This document shows, one piece after another, positions 1-5,573 of a stretch of 7,186 bases of DNA. Source of the DNA: Haloarculaceae archaeon (GTDB lineage: Archaea; Halobacteriota; Halobacteria; Halobacteriales; Haloarculaceae). Positions within the stretch are counted from its first letter, which is position 1. Each line of letters opens with the position of its first letter. The stretch covers positions 1 through 7,186 of the forward strand of contig JAHENO010000223.1 in assembly GCA_018609945.1 (NCBI GenBank), read 5' to 3'. A program made the position numbers and the translations under genes. The notes under the pieces are model-generated. The model saw only the letters and a program-made list of their open reading frames with translations. It had not been told where the DNA came from and made no database searches.

Positions 1-108
1 CTCGTCGTCGAGGCCGGCGTCGGCCGCCTCCTCGAAGACGGGGTCGTCGTACATGTCCCAGCCCTGGTCGTCTACGACTTCGTAGTTGAGGTATTCGACT
101 GTTGGCAT
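1..108 (-). CDS. 2Fe-2S ferredoxin, halophilic plant type (N-terminal 36 residues only)
   Basis: The reverse strand from the ATG at 106-108 reads without interruption to the window edge. It gives 36 residues that begin MPTVEYLNYEVVDDQGWDMY and continue into an acidic stretch. This matches, from memory, the N-terminus of the abundant haloarchaeal plant-type [2Fe-2S] ferredoxin, including the acidic halophile-specific N-terminal extension. That family is a cytoplasmic one-electron carrier serving 2-oxoacid:ferredoxin oxidoreductases and other redox enzymes. The cluster-binding cysteines lie downstream and are outside the window, so the iron-sulfur site itself is not seen. The gene lies 55 bp downstream of the Tfx-family regulator on the same strand. 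A TATA-like element about 27 bp upstream suggests it has its own promoter. The identification rests on the extended N-terminal match only. Confidence 0.88.
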   Translation of the reverse strand, partial: MPTVEYLNYEVVDDQGWDMYDDPVFEEAADAGLDDE

Positions 109-131
109 CACACGGGTATTCACACCCCTCC

Positions 132-139
132 CGGTTAGA
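132..139 (-). promoter_or_regulatory. Putative TATA-like box for the ferredoxin gene
   Basis: On the minus strand this reads GTCTAACC, preceded by an A-rich AGCAAA that could act as a BRE. It is centred about 27 bp upstream of the ferredoxin ATG, the distance expected for a leaderless haloarchaeal transcript. The box is a weak match to the TATA consensus, so this is an inference from position. Confidence 0.35.
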
Positions 140-163
140 CTTTGCTGTAGAGGGCGCTCTCCG

Positions 164-589
164 TCAGATGTCCTCGGTAAAGACTCGCACCTCGCCCTCG
201 TTGGTGATCCCGACCTCGACCGGTGTCAGCAGTTGGCCCTGTTGTGCGTGCTCTTCGAGGACGCTGTAGAGATGTGTATAGAGCTCCGGGCGACAGTGCT
301 CGATCTTGATGCCGGCCTCGTCTCCGTGTGCGTAGACGCTCGCGACCAAGTCGTCGAACGAGGTGCCCGGGGACACCGAAAACTGGATCGGCGACCGGAT
401 CGTCCGGACGAGCTCCAGGGTCCGGCGGGCCTTCTCGACGTTCTGTTCCGCTGCCCGCTCGACGGCGCTGATGTTCGAATCGGTCGTCCCCAGTTCGTCT
501 GCCACTTCCTGCTGAGTCCGTCCCTGCTCCCGGAGCTCCAGTACCTCCACCTGCCGTTCGGTCAGTGTCGTCGAGTCTGCCGAGACCAT
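164..589 (-). CDS. tfx: Tfx-family helix-turn-helix transcriptional regulator
   Basis: A protein of 141 residues if it starts at the ATG at 587-589. Residues about 9-58 form a sigma-70 region 4/LuxR-like helix-turn-helix: LTERQVEVLELREQGRTQQE, then the recognition part GTTDSNISAVERAAE. This arrangement is typical of the Tfx N-terminal domain. Residues about 60-141 form the Tfx C-terminal domain, ending VEVGITNEGEVRVFTEDI. The family is named for Tfx of Methanothermobacter, a DNA-binding protein acting at the promoter of the molybdenum formylmethanofuran dehydrogenase operon. Here the gene is divergent from a molybdate/tungstate importer, so a role in metal-dependent control is a reasonable inference. 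An upstream in-frame ATG at 629-631 would add 14 residues. I prefer the shorter form because the HTH starts close behind it and because AGCTTATC sits 28 bp upstream, where a leaderless promoter would place its TATA box. The added residues would also fall inside the promoter. Confidence 0.85.
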   Translation of the reverse strand: MVSADSTTLTERQVEVLELREQGRTQQEVADELGTTDSNISAVERAAEQNVEKARRTLELVRTIRSPIQFSVSPGTSFDDLVASVYAHGDEAGIKIEHCRPELYTHLYSVLEEHAQQGQLLTPVEVGITNEGEVRVFTEDI

Positions 590-613
590 ACCGATCCAAA
601 CAGATGTGTTTGA

Positions 614-621
614 GATAAGCT
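614..621 (-). promoter_or_regulatory. TATA-like box for the Tfx gene
   Basis: The minus strand reads AGCTTATC, preceded by GGGAAA as a possible BRE. It is centred about 28 bp upstream of the ATG at 587-589. It lies almost wholly inside the core of the inverted repeat at 608-633, so a protein bound there could block TBP/TFB. Confidence 0.5.
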
Positions 622-626
622 TTTCC
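619..626 (+). promoter_or_regulatory. Putative weak TATA-like element for the wtpABC operon
   Basis: The plus strand reads GCTTTTCC, centred about 26 bp upstream of the ATG at 649. It is only a loose match to the haloarchaeal TATA consensus, but it is the most AT-rich stretch at the right distance. A weak box would fit a promoter that depends on an activator. Confidence 0.3.
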
Positions 627-648
627 CTCAAACGTTTCTGTATCCTCT

Positions 649-1704
649 ATGGCCGAAAGGCGGCACAACAGCACCCGGCGACAGTTTCTCCTGACCGCCG
701 GGACGGCGGCCGTCGCCGGGATTACGGGCTGTAGTGGGGCTCGTGGGGCAGGCAGTGTGACTCCCGCCGGTACGGGAACGAACGACCGGGACGGCGGGCA
801 GTCGACGACGATAGCCATCCTCGCCGCGGGGAGCCTCCAGAACGCACTGGCGAACGGACTCGGGCCCGCCGTCGACGTTCCGGTTCGAACCGAGGCACAC
901 GGCTCGGCAACGGTCGCTCGGATGATCGACGAGGGACAGCGCGACCCCGATATCGTCACGGTCGCCGACGTGGCGCTCTTCGAGGCACCGCTCTCCCCGC
1001 CGTGGCACTCAGTGTTCGCCAGCAACTCGGTCGTCATCGCGTACAATCCCGACACGGACGGGGGACAACAACTAGCCGCGGCCGGTTCGGAGAACTGGTA
1101 CGAACCGATGGTCGACGGGACCGTCGACATCGGCCGAACCGACCCCGATCAGGACCCGCTGGGATATCGGGCCCTGTTCGTGTTCGAACTCGCCACGCGG
1201 TACTACGACGACGCGTCGAATCTCAGGGGACGGATCCCCCGGCAAAACCAGCTCTATCCCGAAACGTCACTGCTCAGCCAGTTCGAAACCGGCTCCATCG
1301 ACGCGGCGGTCGCCTACCGGAATATGGCAGTCGAGCGTGGCTACGAGTTCATCGAGTTGCCGGAACAGATCGATCTGAGCAATCCAGCGCACGCCGAGGA
1401 CTGGTACTCGACGACCTCGTACACACTCCCGGGCGGTCGGGAAATCCGGGGCGGAGCCATCAGCTACGGCTCGACCATCCGTCACGTGAGTGACGCCGCC
1501 GTCGCCGTCTTCGATGTCCTCACGACCGGGAGCTACCTCGACGAACACGGATTTCTCCTGCGCGAACAGTTCCCGGCCTACACGGGCGATGTCCCCCAGC
1601 GCGTCAGGGAGGCGACCGCCCGGTCCACAGGAAACCGATCCCGTCTCGACGCTCCCCGGGACGCGCTGTCCTCGGCAGTCTCGGACATTACCGTGTTGCT
1701 GTGA
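649..1704 (+). CDS. wtpA: Molybdate/tungstate ABC transporter substrate-binding lipoprotein (WtpA/archaeal ModA type)
   Basis: A 351-residue cell-surface protein that captures molybdate or tungstate for import. The N-terminus has a twin-arginine motif (TRRQFL, residues 9-14), a hydrophobic stretch and a lipobox ending ITGC. Cys28 is therefore the likely lipid-modified first residue, which is the usual haloarchaeal Tat lipoprotein design. The mature part begins the binding fold at about residue 59 with AILAAGSLQNAL, the ModA/WtpA opening motif. GRTDPDQDPLGYRAL at about 162-176 is the archaeal ModA/WtpA signature containing the Asp recalled as an oxyanion or metal ligand. Residues 218-227 (DAAVAYRNMA) align with the segment that usually carries a ligand Glu, but Ala222 is at that position here. 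The length agrees with the family (about 340-350). It is the first gene of the operon, and its stop lies just ahead of the permease start. Whether tungstate or molybdate is preferred cannot be read from sequence. Confidence 0.88.
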   Translation: MAERRHNSTRRQFLLTAGTAAVAGITGCSGARGAGSVTPAGTGTNDRDGGQSTTIAILAAGSLQNALANGLGPAVDVPVRTEAHGSATVARMIDEGQRDPDIVTVADVALFEAPLSPPWHSVFASNSVVIAYNPDTDGGQQLAAAGSENWYEPMVDGTVDIGRTDPDQDPLGYRALFVFELATRYYDDASNLRGRIPRQNQLYPETSLLSQFETGSIDAAVAYRNMAVERGYEFIELPEQIDLSNPAHAEDWYSTTSYTLPGGREIRGGAISYGSTIRHVSDAAVAVFDVLTTGSYLDEHGFLLREQFPAYTGDVPQRVREATARSTGNRSRLDAPRDALSSAVSDITVLL

Positions 1705-1706
1705 CT

Positions 1707-2522
1707 ATGGCCACGCACTCGAACTCCACGCAGACGGGAACGGCGACCGTCGGGCGCGACTGGCTCAGCGTCGCGCTCGTGCTCGGGGGTGTGTTGCTCC
1801 TGTACTACGTCGTGCCGATGCTGTCGCTGTTTCTCTCGGCGCCGTCGGGAGATATCGTCGCCCGGATGACCGATCCGACCGTCGTGGACTCGGCAATCAC
1901 GTCGTTGCTGTCGGCGTCGATCAGCACAGTCCTCGCGACGCTGTTCGGCCTGCCGCTCGCGTACTGGCTCGCACGCACCGACGGACTGGTGACGAAGGTG
2001 GTCCTGGCGATTGCGGTCCTCCCGCTGGTGCTTCCACCGGTCGTCAGCGGGATCGTGTTGCTCACCGTGTTCGGTCCCGGCTCGGCGCTCGGAGCGGCCG
2101 CAGTGGCCGCCGGCTTCCCGCTCACGCGGTCGCTCGCCGGCGTGGTCCTCGCCCAGACGTTCGTCGCGTCGCCGTTCGTGGTCGTGACGGCAAAAGCGGC
2201 CTTCGAGAGCGTCGACCGGACGCTCGAACACGCCTCCCGCTCGCTCGGGAAGAGCCGCGTGACCACCGCGCGCCGCGTGACGTTACCCCTCGCTGGCCCC
2301 GGCGTCCTCGCGGGGGTGACGCTGGCCTTCGCGCGGGCGATGGGCGAGTTCGGGGCGACGATGATGATGGCGTACTATCCCAGAACGATGCCCGTCCAGA
2401 TCTGGGTGGCGTTCATCGAACTCGGACTGGACAACGCCTATCCGGTGGCGATACTGCTGGTCGTGATCGCTGCCGTGGCACTGTTGGTCCTCCACACCGT
2501 CGCCTCGAACCCGTGGGCATGA
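1707..2522 (+). CDS. wtpB: Molybdate/tungstate ABC transporter permease (WtpB/ModB type)
   Basis: A 271-residue inner-membrane channel subunit of the importer. Hydrophobic segments are visible at about residues 20-43, 62-88, 98-122, 143-164, 198-218 and 240-262. The cytoplasmic EAA loop, which docks on the ATPase, runs from about 174 to 199: E174, G181 and LP at 193-194, in LEHASRSLGKSRVTTARRVT followed by LPLAGPG. The following ARAMGEFGATMM is the typical ModB/CysTW-type continuation. I chose the ATG at 1707 because it lies just after the wtpA stop. A GTG at 1701 overlapping that stop would add only two residues and is a real alternative. The stop overlaps the ATPase start in an ATGA (2519-2522), which indicates translational coupling and equal output of the transporter parts. 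The family assignment is firm, and the substrate is inferred from wtpA and the moeA neighbours. Confidence 0.88.
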   Translation: MATHSNSTQTGTATVGRDWLSVALVLGGVLLLYYVVPMLSLFLSAPSGDIVARMTDPTVVDSAITSLLSASISTVLATLFGLPLAYWLARTDGLVTKVVLAIAVLPLVLPPVVSGIVLLTVFGPGSALGAAAVAAGFPLTRSLAGVVLAQTFVASPFVVVTAKAAFESVDRTLEHASRSLGKSRVTTARRVTLPLAGPGVLAGVTLAFARAMGEFGATMMMAYYPRTMPVQIWVAFIELGLDNAYPVAILLVVIAAVALLVLHTVASNPWA

Positions 2523-3622
2523 CACTCGAACTGTCCCGATTGCACACGTCCTACGGGCAATTCGAGTGTGGCCCCATCGATCTGAAAGTCGACGAGGAAG
2601 TGCTGGCCGTCCTGGGGCCGTCCGGAAGCGGGAAGACGACGCTGCTCTCGCTGATCGCCGGCATCGCCGAGCCGGATTCGGGTTCGATCCTGCTCGACGG
2701 GAGGGAACTGGTCGGTCGGCCGCTCGAAGACCGGCACGTGGGCATGGTCTTCCAGGAGGGGGCGCTCTTTCCGCACATGACCGCCCGGGAAAACATCGAG
2801 TACGCGGCTGCGACCGGCGAGCACGTGGCCGATCTCACGAGCGCACTCGAACTCGAGGGCGTCCTCCACAGGAAGCCCGCGTCGCTCTCCGGTGGGGAAC
2901 GCCAGCGAGTCGCCCTCGCGCGAACGCTGGCGACCGATCCGGACGCCCTGCTCCTCGACGAACCGCTGTCGAGCCTCGACGCGCCGATACGGAAACGGCT
3001 CCGGGACGAACTGTACAGCCTGTTCGAATCGCTGGACATCCCGATCCTCTACGTGACACACGACCAGCGGACAGCGACGGCACTCGGCGACCGGATGGCC
3101 ATCGTCCGGGATGGGACCGTCGAACAGGTCGGGTCGCCGTCGGCCGTGCTCACCCGGCCGACCAGCCGGTTCGTCGCACGCTTTACCGGCAACGAGAACC
3201 TCTTCGAGGGAACGGTGACCGGACGGACCGACGATGGTGTGACGGTTCGGTTCGGCGACGTCCAGTTCCGGACGGCCGTCCCGGAGGCGAATACGTTTGC
3301 CGTCTCCGATGTCGAGACGTCGGCCGTCCCGGAGGCGCATACGTCCGTGACGGTCTGTATTCACCCGTCACAGGTGGAGGTACGACCACCCACCGCCGCC
3401 GACGGCGACCGGACGGGGAACACGGTCACAGGGCGGGTTGCTCGCTGGCTGAACGAGGGGAGCGGGTACCGGGTCGAGATCGACGTCGACGAGGGGCTCA
3501 CGTTCACGGCGAACGTCCGCCCGCCGACGTTCGAACGGCTGGGGATCGACGTCGGCTCGGAACTGCAGGTGCTGATTCCACCGGCGTCGATCCACCTGAT
3601 CCCCGACCGGACCGGACGGTGA
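2519..3622 (+). CDS. wtpC: Molybdate/tungstate ABC transporter ATP-binding protein (WtpC/ModC type)
   Basis: A 367-residue cytoplasmic ATPase that powers the importer. All the ABC motifs are intact: Walker A GPSGSGKTT (33-41), Q-loop Gln79 in MVFQ, signature LSGGERQ (123-129), Walker B LLLDEP (144-149), D-loop SSLD (151-154) and the switch His181 in YVTHD. From about residue 225, TGNENLFEGTVTGR starts a C-terminal TOBE/MOP-like regulatory region with two beta-rich repeats, a domain that in ModC homologs binds oxyanion or regulates activity. The open frame extends far upstream, but the ATG at 2519 sits directly before the ABC domain and overlaps the permease stop, so it is the start. The tail contains a near-exact repeat, AVPEANT then AVPEAHT, 16 residues apart (see the separate repeat entry). 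The gene ends the operon and converges on the fused moeA. A related sulfate, iron or polyamine transporter ATPase would look similar, and the operon context decides. Confidence 0.88.
   Translation: MTLELSRLHTSYGQFECGPIDLKVDEEVLAVLGPSGSGKTTLLSLIAGIAEPDSGSILLDGRELVGRPLEDRHVGMVFQEGALFPHMTARENIEYAAATGEHVADLTSALELEGVLHRKPASLSGGERQRVALARTLATDPDALLLDEPLSSLDAPIRKRLRDELYSLFESLDIPILYVTHDQRTATALGDRMAIVRDGTVEQVGSPSAVLTRPTSRFVARFTGNENLFEGTVTGRTDDGVTVRFGDVQFRTAVPEANTFAVSDVETSAVPEAHTSVTVCIHPSQVEVRPPTAADGDRTGNTVTGRVARWLNEGSGYRVEIDVDEGLTFTANVRPPTFERLGIDVGSELQVLIPPASIHLIPDRTGR
3273..3344 (+). repeat. Near-perfect 24-bp direct repeat, 48-bp period, inside wtpC
   Basis: The 24 bases at 3273-3296 recur at 3321-3344 with a single A-to-C difference at the 18th base. 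The period is 48 bp, exactly 16 codons, so the frame is kept and the protein shows AVPEANT and AVPEAHT 16 residues apart. The remaining half of each unit is less alike. This looks like a short tandem duplication in the linker between the TOBE-type repeats of the ATPase. Confidence 0.75.
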
Positions 3623-3623
3623 G

Positions 3624-3716
3624 GCGCTGACAACCGTTCGAGCCCGCGAGCAGCGCGCTGCTGACCTTCGAGCCCGGCGGGCGGCGCGGTGCTCACCGAT
3701 CGAAGCCGGCGAGCAC
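3624..3716. repeat. Three degenerate ~31-bp tandem units spanning the wtpC/moeA convergent gap
   Basis: Units at about 3624-3654, 3655-3685 and 3686-3716 are imperfect copies. The first two share GCGCTG at their starts and an exact TTCGAGCCCG (3637-3646 and 3667-3676). The third contains the last codons and stop of the minus-strand moeA fusion (LAGFDR then TGA) and aligns with the others when one-base gaps are allowed. Read on the minus strand, the pattern is a run of decayed copies of the gene's 3' end lying beyond its stop. At this GC content some similarity is expected by chance, so the call is tentative. Confidence 0.4.
3649..3662. terminator. 14-bp perfect palindrome between convergent genes
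   Basis: AGCAGCGCGCTGCT is self-complementary and lies midway between the wtpC stop and the moeA stop, the position expected for a bidirectional transcription-end structure. There is no T-tract beside it, and archaeal termination depends mainly on T-tracts. A terminator role is therefore only a possibility. It may equally be a by-product of the degenerate repeats it sits in. Confidence 0.25.
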
Positions 3717-5573
3717 GTCGAGTGGCGCCCCGTCGGCGATTGCAGTCTCCAGGTCCCGGACACCCGCCTTTCCGGTGCGGGCCGGGTTCGCGAGGGCCCG
3801 AACGCGCTGAGTCCCCAGCGGGACGAACCCGAGACCGAGTGCCTCGCTGCTCGCTCGCAACCCGAGACCGGCGTCGGCCTCGTCGGCGTCGACCATCCGG
3901 GCCGGGCTCTCGTGGGCCCGCCGCGTCAGCTCGAACCCGTCGATGGCGTCGGTCAGTTCGGCGGCTGTGGTGCCCTGCCGGTCGGCCAGTTCCGAGACCA
4001 CCCCTTCCAGGCTGGCTCGGAGGCCGGACTCGCGGTTCCGGTTGACGAAGCGAATCTCGCGGTCGACGAGGTCGGCGAGTCCCTCGATCCCCGCGGGGTT
4101 CTCCGGAGGGACGACCAGCCCCCACTCCCGGCACCAGCCGCCGAGTTCGACGCTCTCGACGTCCCGCTCGGTCGGCCCGGCCACGACCGCGACGTCCGGA
4201 AGCCCGTCGCGGAGCCGCCGGAGCCCCTCCCGCGACCCGACCGGCAGAAAGCGGGGCCGGTCGATGGCGTCGAGGAACCGCGAGAACGCGGGGTCGTCCT
4301 CGCCGACCGCCAGCAGCGACGGCGGGCGGACGTCCGGCGAGAACAGCTGTACCTCGACGGTCTGACCCTCGCCGAGGTAGTCGGTGTCGGCGGGTACCTC
4401 CACGATGCCGTCGGCCTCGACGAGGCTCGTGGTCGCGCCGCTGCCCTTGTCGACGGGATAGACGAGCGTCTCGCCGTCGCCGTCCTCGACCAGTCCGGCC
4501 GGCATGAGCCGGAGCCGCCCCTCGGCGTAGCGCTCGCGGACCGCCATCTCGCCCCGGACGCGCTCCGTTGACGGCTCGTCCAGCCCCGCAGCCTCGCGGA
4601 CGGCGGGCGCGACGAACGTCCGGAAGATGGTCAGCGCGGAGACCGGATAGCCGGGGAGCCCGACGTAGGCCGACCCCTCGATGGTACCGACCAGCATCGG
4701 CTTGCCCGGTTTGACCGCCACCCCGTGCAACAGCAACTCGCCACAGTCCTCGACGACCCGGTAGACGACGTCGACCGCGCTGGCGCTGGTCGACCCCGAG
4801 GTCAACACGAGGTCACACTCCGTGGCTGCCTCGCGGAGGAGCCGCTCCATCTCCTCGTAGTCGTCGCCGGCGTGCGGGTACAGGACGGGGTCGCCGCCCG
4901 CTTCCTCGACGCTGGCGGCGATGGTGTAGCTGTTGACGTCGTGAATCTCCCCGCGTCCGTGCTCCAACTCCTCGCCCGGCCGGACCAGTTCGTCACCCGT
5001 CGAGAGGATCCCGACCCGCGGGCGCTCGCGGACGGGCACCTCGTCGACGCCGAGGGCGGAGAGCAGCCCGATCTCGCGGGGCGTCACCCGGGTCCCGGGC
5101 CCGAGTGCGCGCTCGCCGGCGGCGACGTCGGCACCGGCCGCCATCACGCCGTCGCCGGGCGCGACACCGGTGCGGACTGCCACCTCGTCGTCCTCCCGGG
5201 TCGTCCGCTCGACCTTCACGACCGCGTCGGCCCCCGGCGGCATGACGGCACCCGTCGACACCGAGGCGGCGGCTCCCGACTCGACCGCGACGCCCGGCCG
5301 TTCGCCGGTGTGGACGTCACCGATCACGTCGAGCAGTGCGGGATCGGCCTCGTCGGCGCCGAACGTGTCGCGGGCGCGAAGCGCGTAGCCGTCCACGGTC
5401 GCGCGGTCGAACCCCGGCACGTCGATGTCGGCGTCGATCCGCTGGGCGAGGACGCGCCCCCGCGCCGCGTCCAGGGGAACCCGCCCGGTCCCGCCGCCGA
5501 GGTCGAGGCCGGCGATGACCTCGCGTGCGCGCTCCGGCGGGACCAGGTCGCGGAACTCCTTGCGCTCGCTCAC
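3693..5573 (-). CDS. moeA: Molybdopterin molybdenumtransferase MoeA fused to a C-terminal PBP-like (molybdate-binding) domain
   Basis: A 626-residue cytoplasmic enzyme with two parts. Residues 1 to about 405 are MoeA, which inserts molybdate (or tungstate) into adenylylated molybdopterin. Visible motifs are FDRATVDGY (55-63), TGAVMPPGADAVVKVE (107-122), STGDEL (191-196), DVNSY (212-216), HGVAVKPGKP (283-292) and GLPGYPVS (305-312), then domain IV ending near YLGEGQTVEVQLF. Residues about 410-626 are the periplasmic-binding-protein-like domain found in many archaeal MoeA proteins, with FVNRNRESGLRASLE, HESPARMVDADEADAGLGLR and LGFVPLG as its typical blocks. It has no signal peptide, so it would act as an intracellular oxyanion-binding module. 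The segment usually SGGxSxGxxD is SGSTSASAVD here (259-268). The start is GTG at 5571-5573. It overlaps the upstream paralog's TGA as GTGA, has a possible GGGAG ribosome-binding sequence 8 nt ahead, and leads straight into the MoeA fold. A longer open frame upstream is only a shadow of the paralog. Confidence 0.88.
   Translation of the reverse strand: MSERKEFRDLVPPERAREVIAGLDLGGGTGRVPLDAARGRVLAQRIDADIDVPGFDRATVDGYALRARDTFGADEADPALLDVIGDVHTGERPGVAVESGAAASVSTGAVMPPGADAVVKVERTTREDDEVAVRTGVAPGDGVMAAGADVAAGERALGPGTRVTPREIGLLSALGVDEVPVRERPRVGILSTGDELVRPGEELEHGRGEIHDVNSYTIAASVEEAGGDPVLYPHAGDDYEEMERLLREAATECDLVLTSGSTSASAVDVVYRVVEDCGELLLHGVAVKPGKPMLVGTIEGSAYVGLPGYPVSALTIFRTFVAPAVREAAGLDEPSTERVRGEMAVRERYAEGRLRLMPAGLVEDGDGETLVYPVDKGSGATTSLVEADGIVEVPADTDYLGEGQTVEVQLFSPDVRPPSLLAVGEDDPAFSRFLDAIDRPRFLPVGSREGLRRLRDGLPDVAVVAGPTERDVESVELGGWCREWGLVVPPENPAGIEGLADLVDREIRFVNRNRESGLRASLEGVVSELADRQGTTAAELTDAIDGFELTRRAHESPARMVDADEADAGLGLRASSEALGLGFVPLGTQRVRALANPARTGKAGVRDLETAIADGAPLDVLAGFDR

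Larger units (their letters stand above)
608..633. promoter_or_regulatory. Candidate operator: perfect 7-bp inverted repeat in the tfx/wtpA divergent promoter
   Basis: GTTTGAG at 608-614 and its exact reverse complement CTCAAAC at 627-633 flank a 12-bp AT-rich core at 615-626. The core holds most of the TATA-like box of the minus-strand regulator gene and most of a weaker T-rich element, about 619-626, that lies roughly 26 bp upstream of the wtpA ATG. The right arm also overlaps an 8-bp palindrome, AAACGTTT, at 630-637. The geometry suits a dimeric regulator controlling both directions. The Tfx protein encoded next to it is the obvious candidate, but binding is inferred, not shown. Confidence 0.5.

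Noticed and set aside
590..631. Longer Tfx start at the ATG at 629-631.
   Set aside because: The extra 14 residues would overlap the TATA-like box and the inverted repeat, and the shorter start has a promoter at the leaderless distance.
135..1130. Minus-strand open frame of 331 residues across the tfx gene and the start of wtpA.
   Set aside because: Low-complexity Arg/Pro/Ala/Ser composition, no recognisable domain, and overlap with two well-supported genes.
1490..2518. Long upstream extension of the wtpC reading frame (710-residue open frame).
   Set aside because: The extension is Arg/Pro-rich, shows no family motif and lies over wtpA and wtpB in another frame. It is a high-GC shadow, and the ATGA overlap marks the true start.
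3361..4134. Arg/Pro-rich minus-strand open frame over the wtpC end and the moeA end.
   Set aside because: Typical off-frame translation of high-GC coding DNA, with strongly basic composition unlike haloarchaeal proteins.
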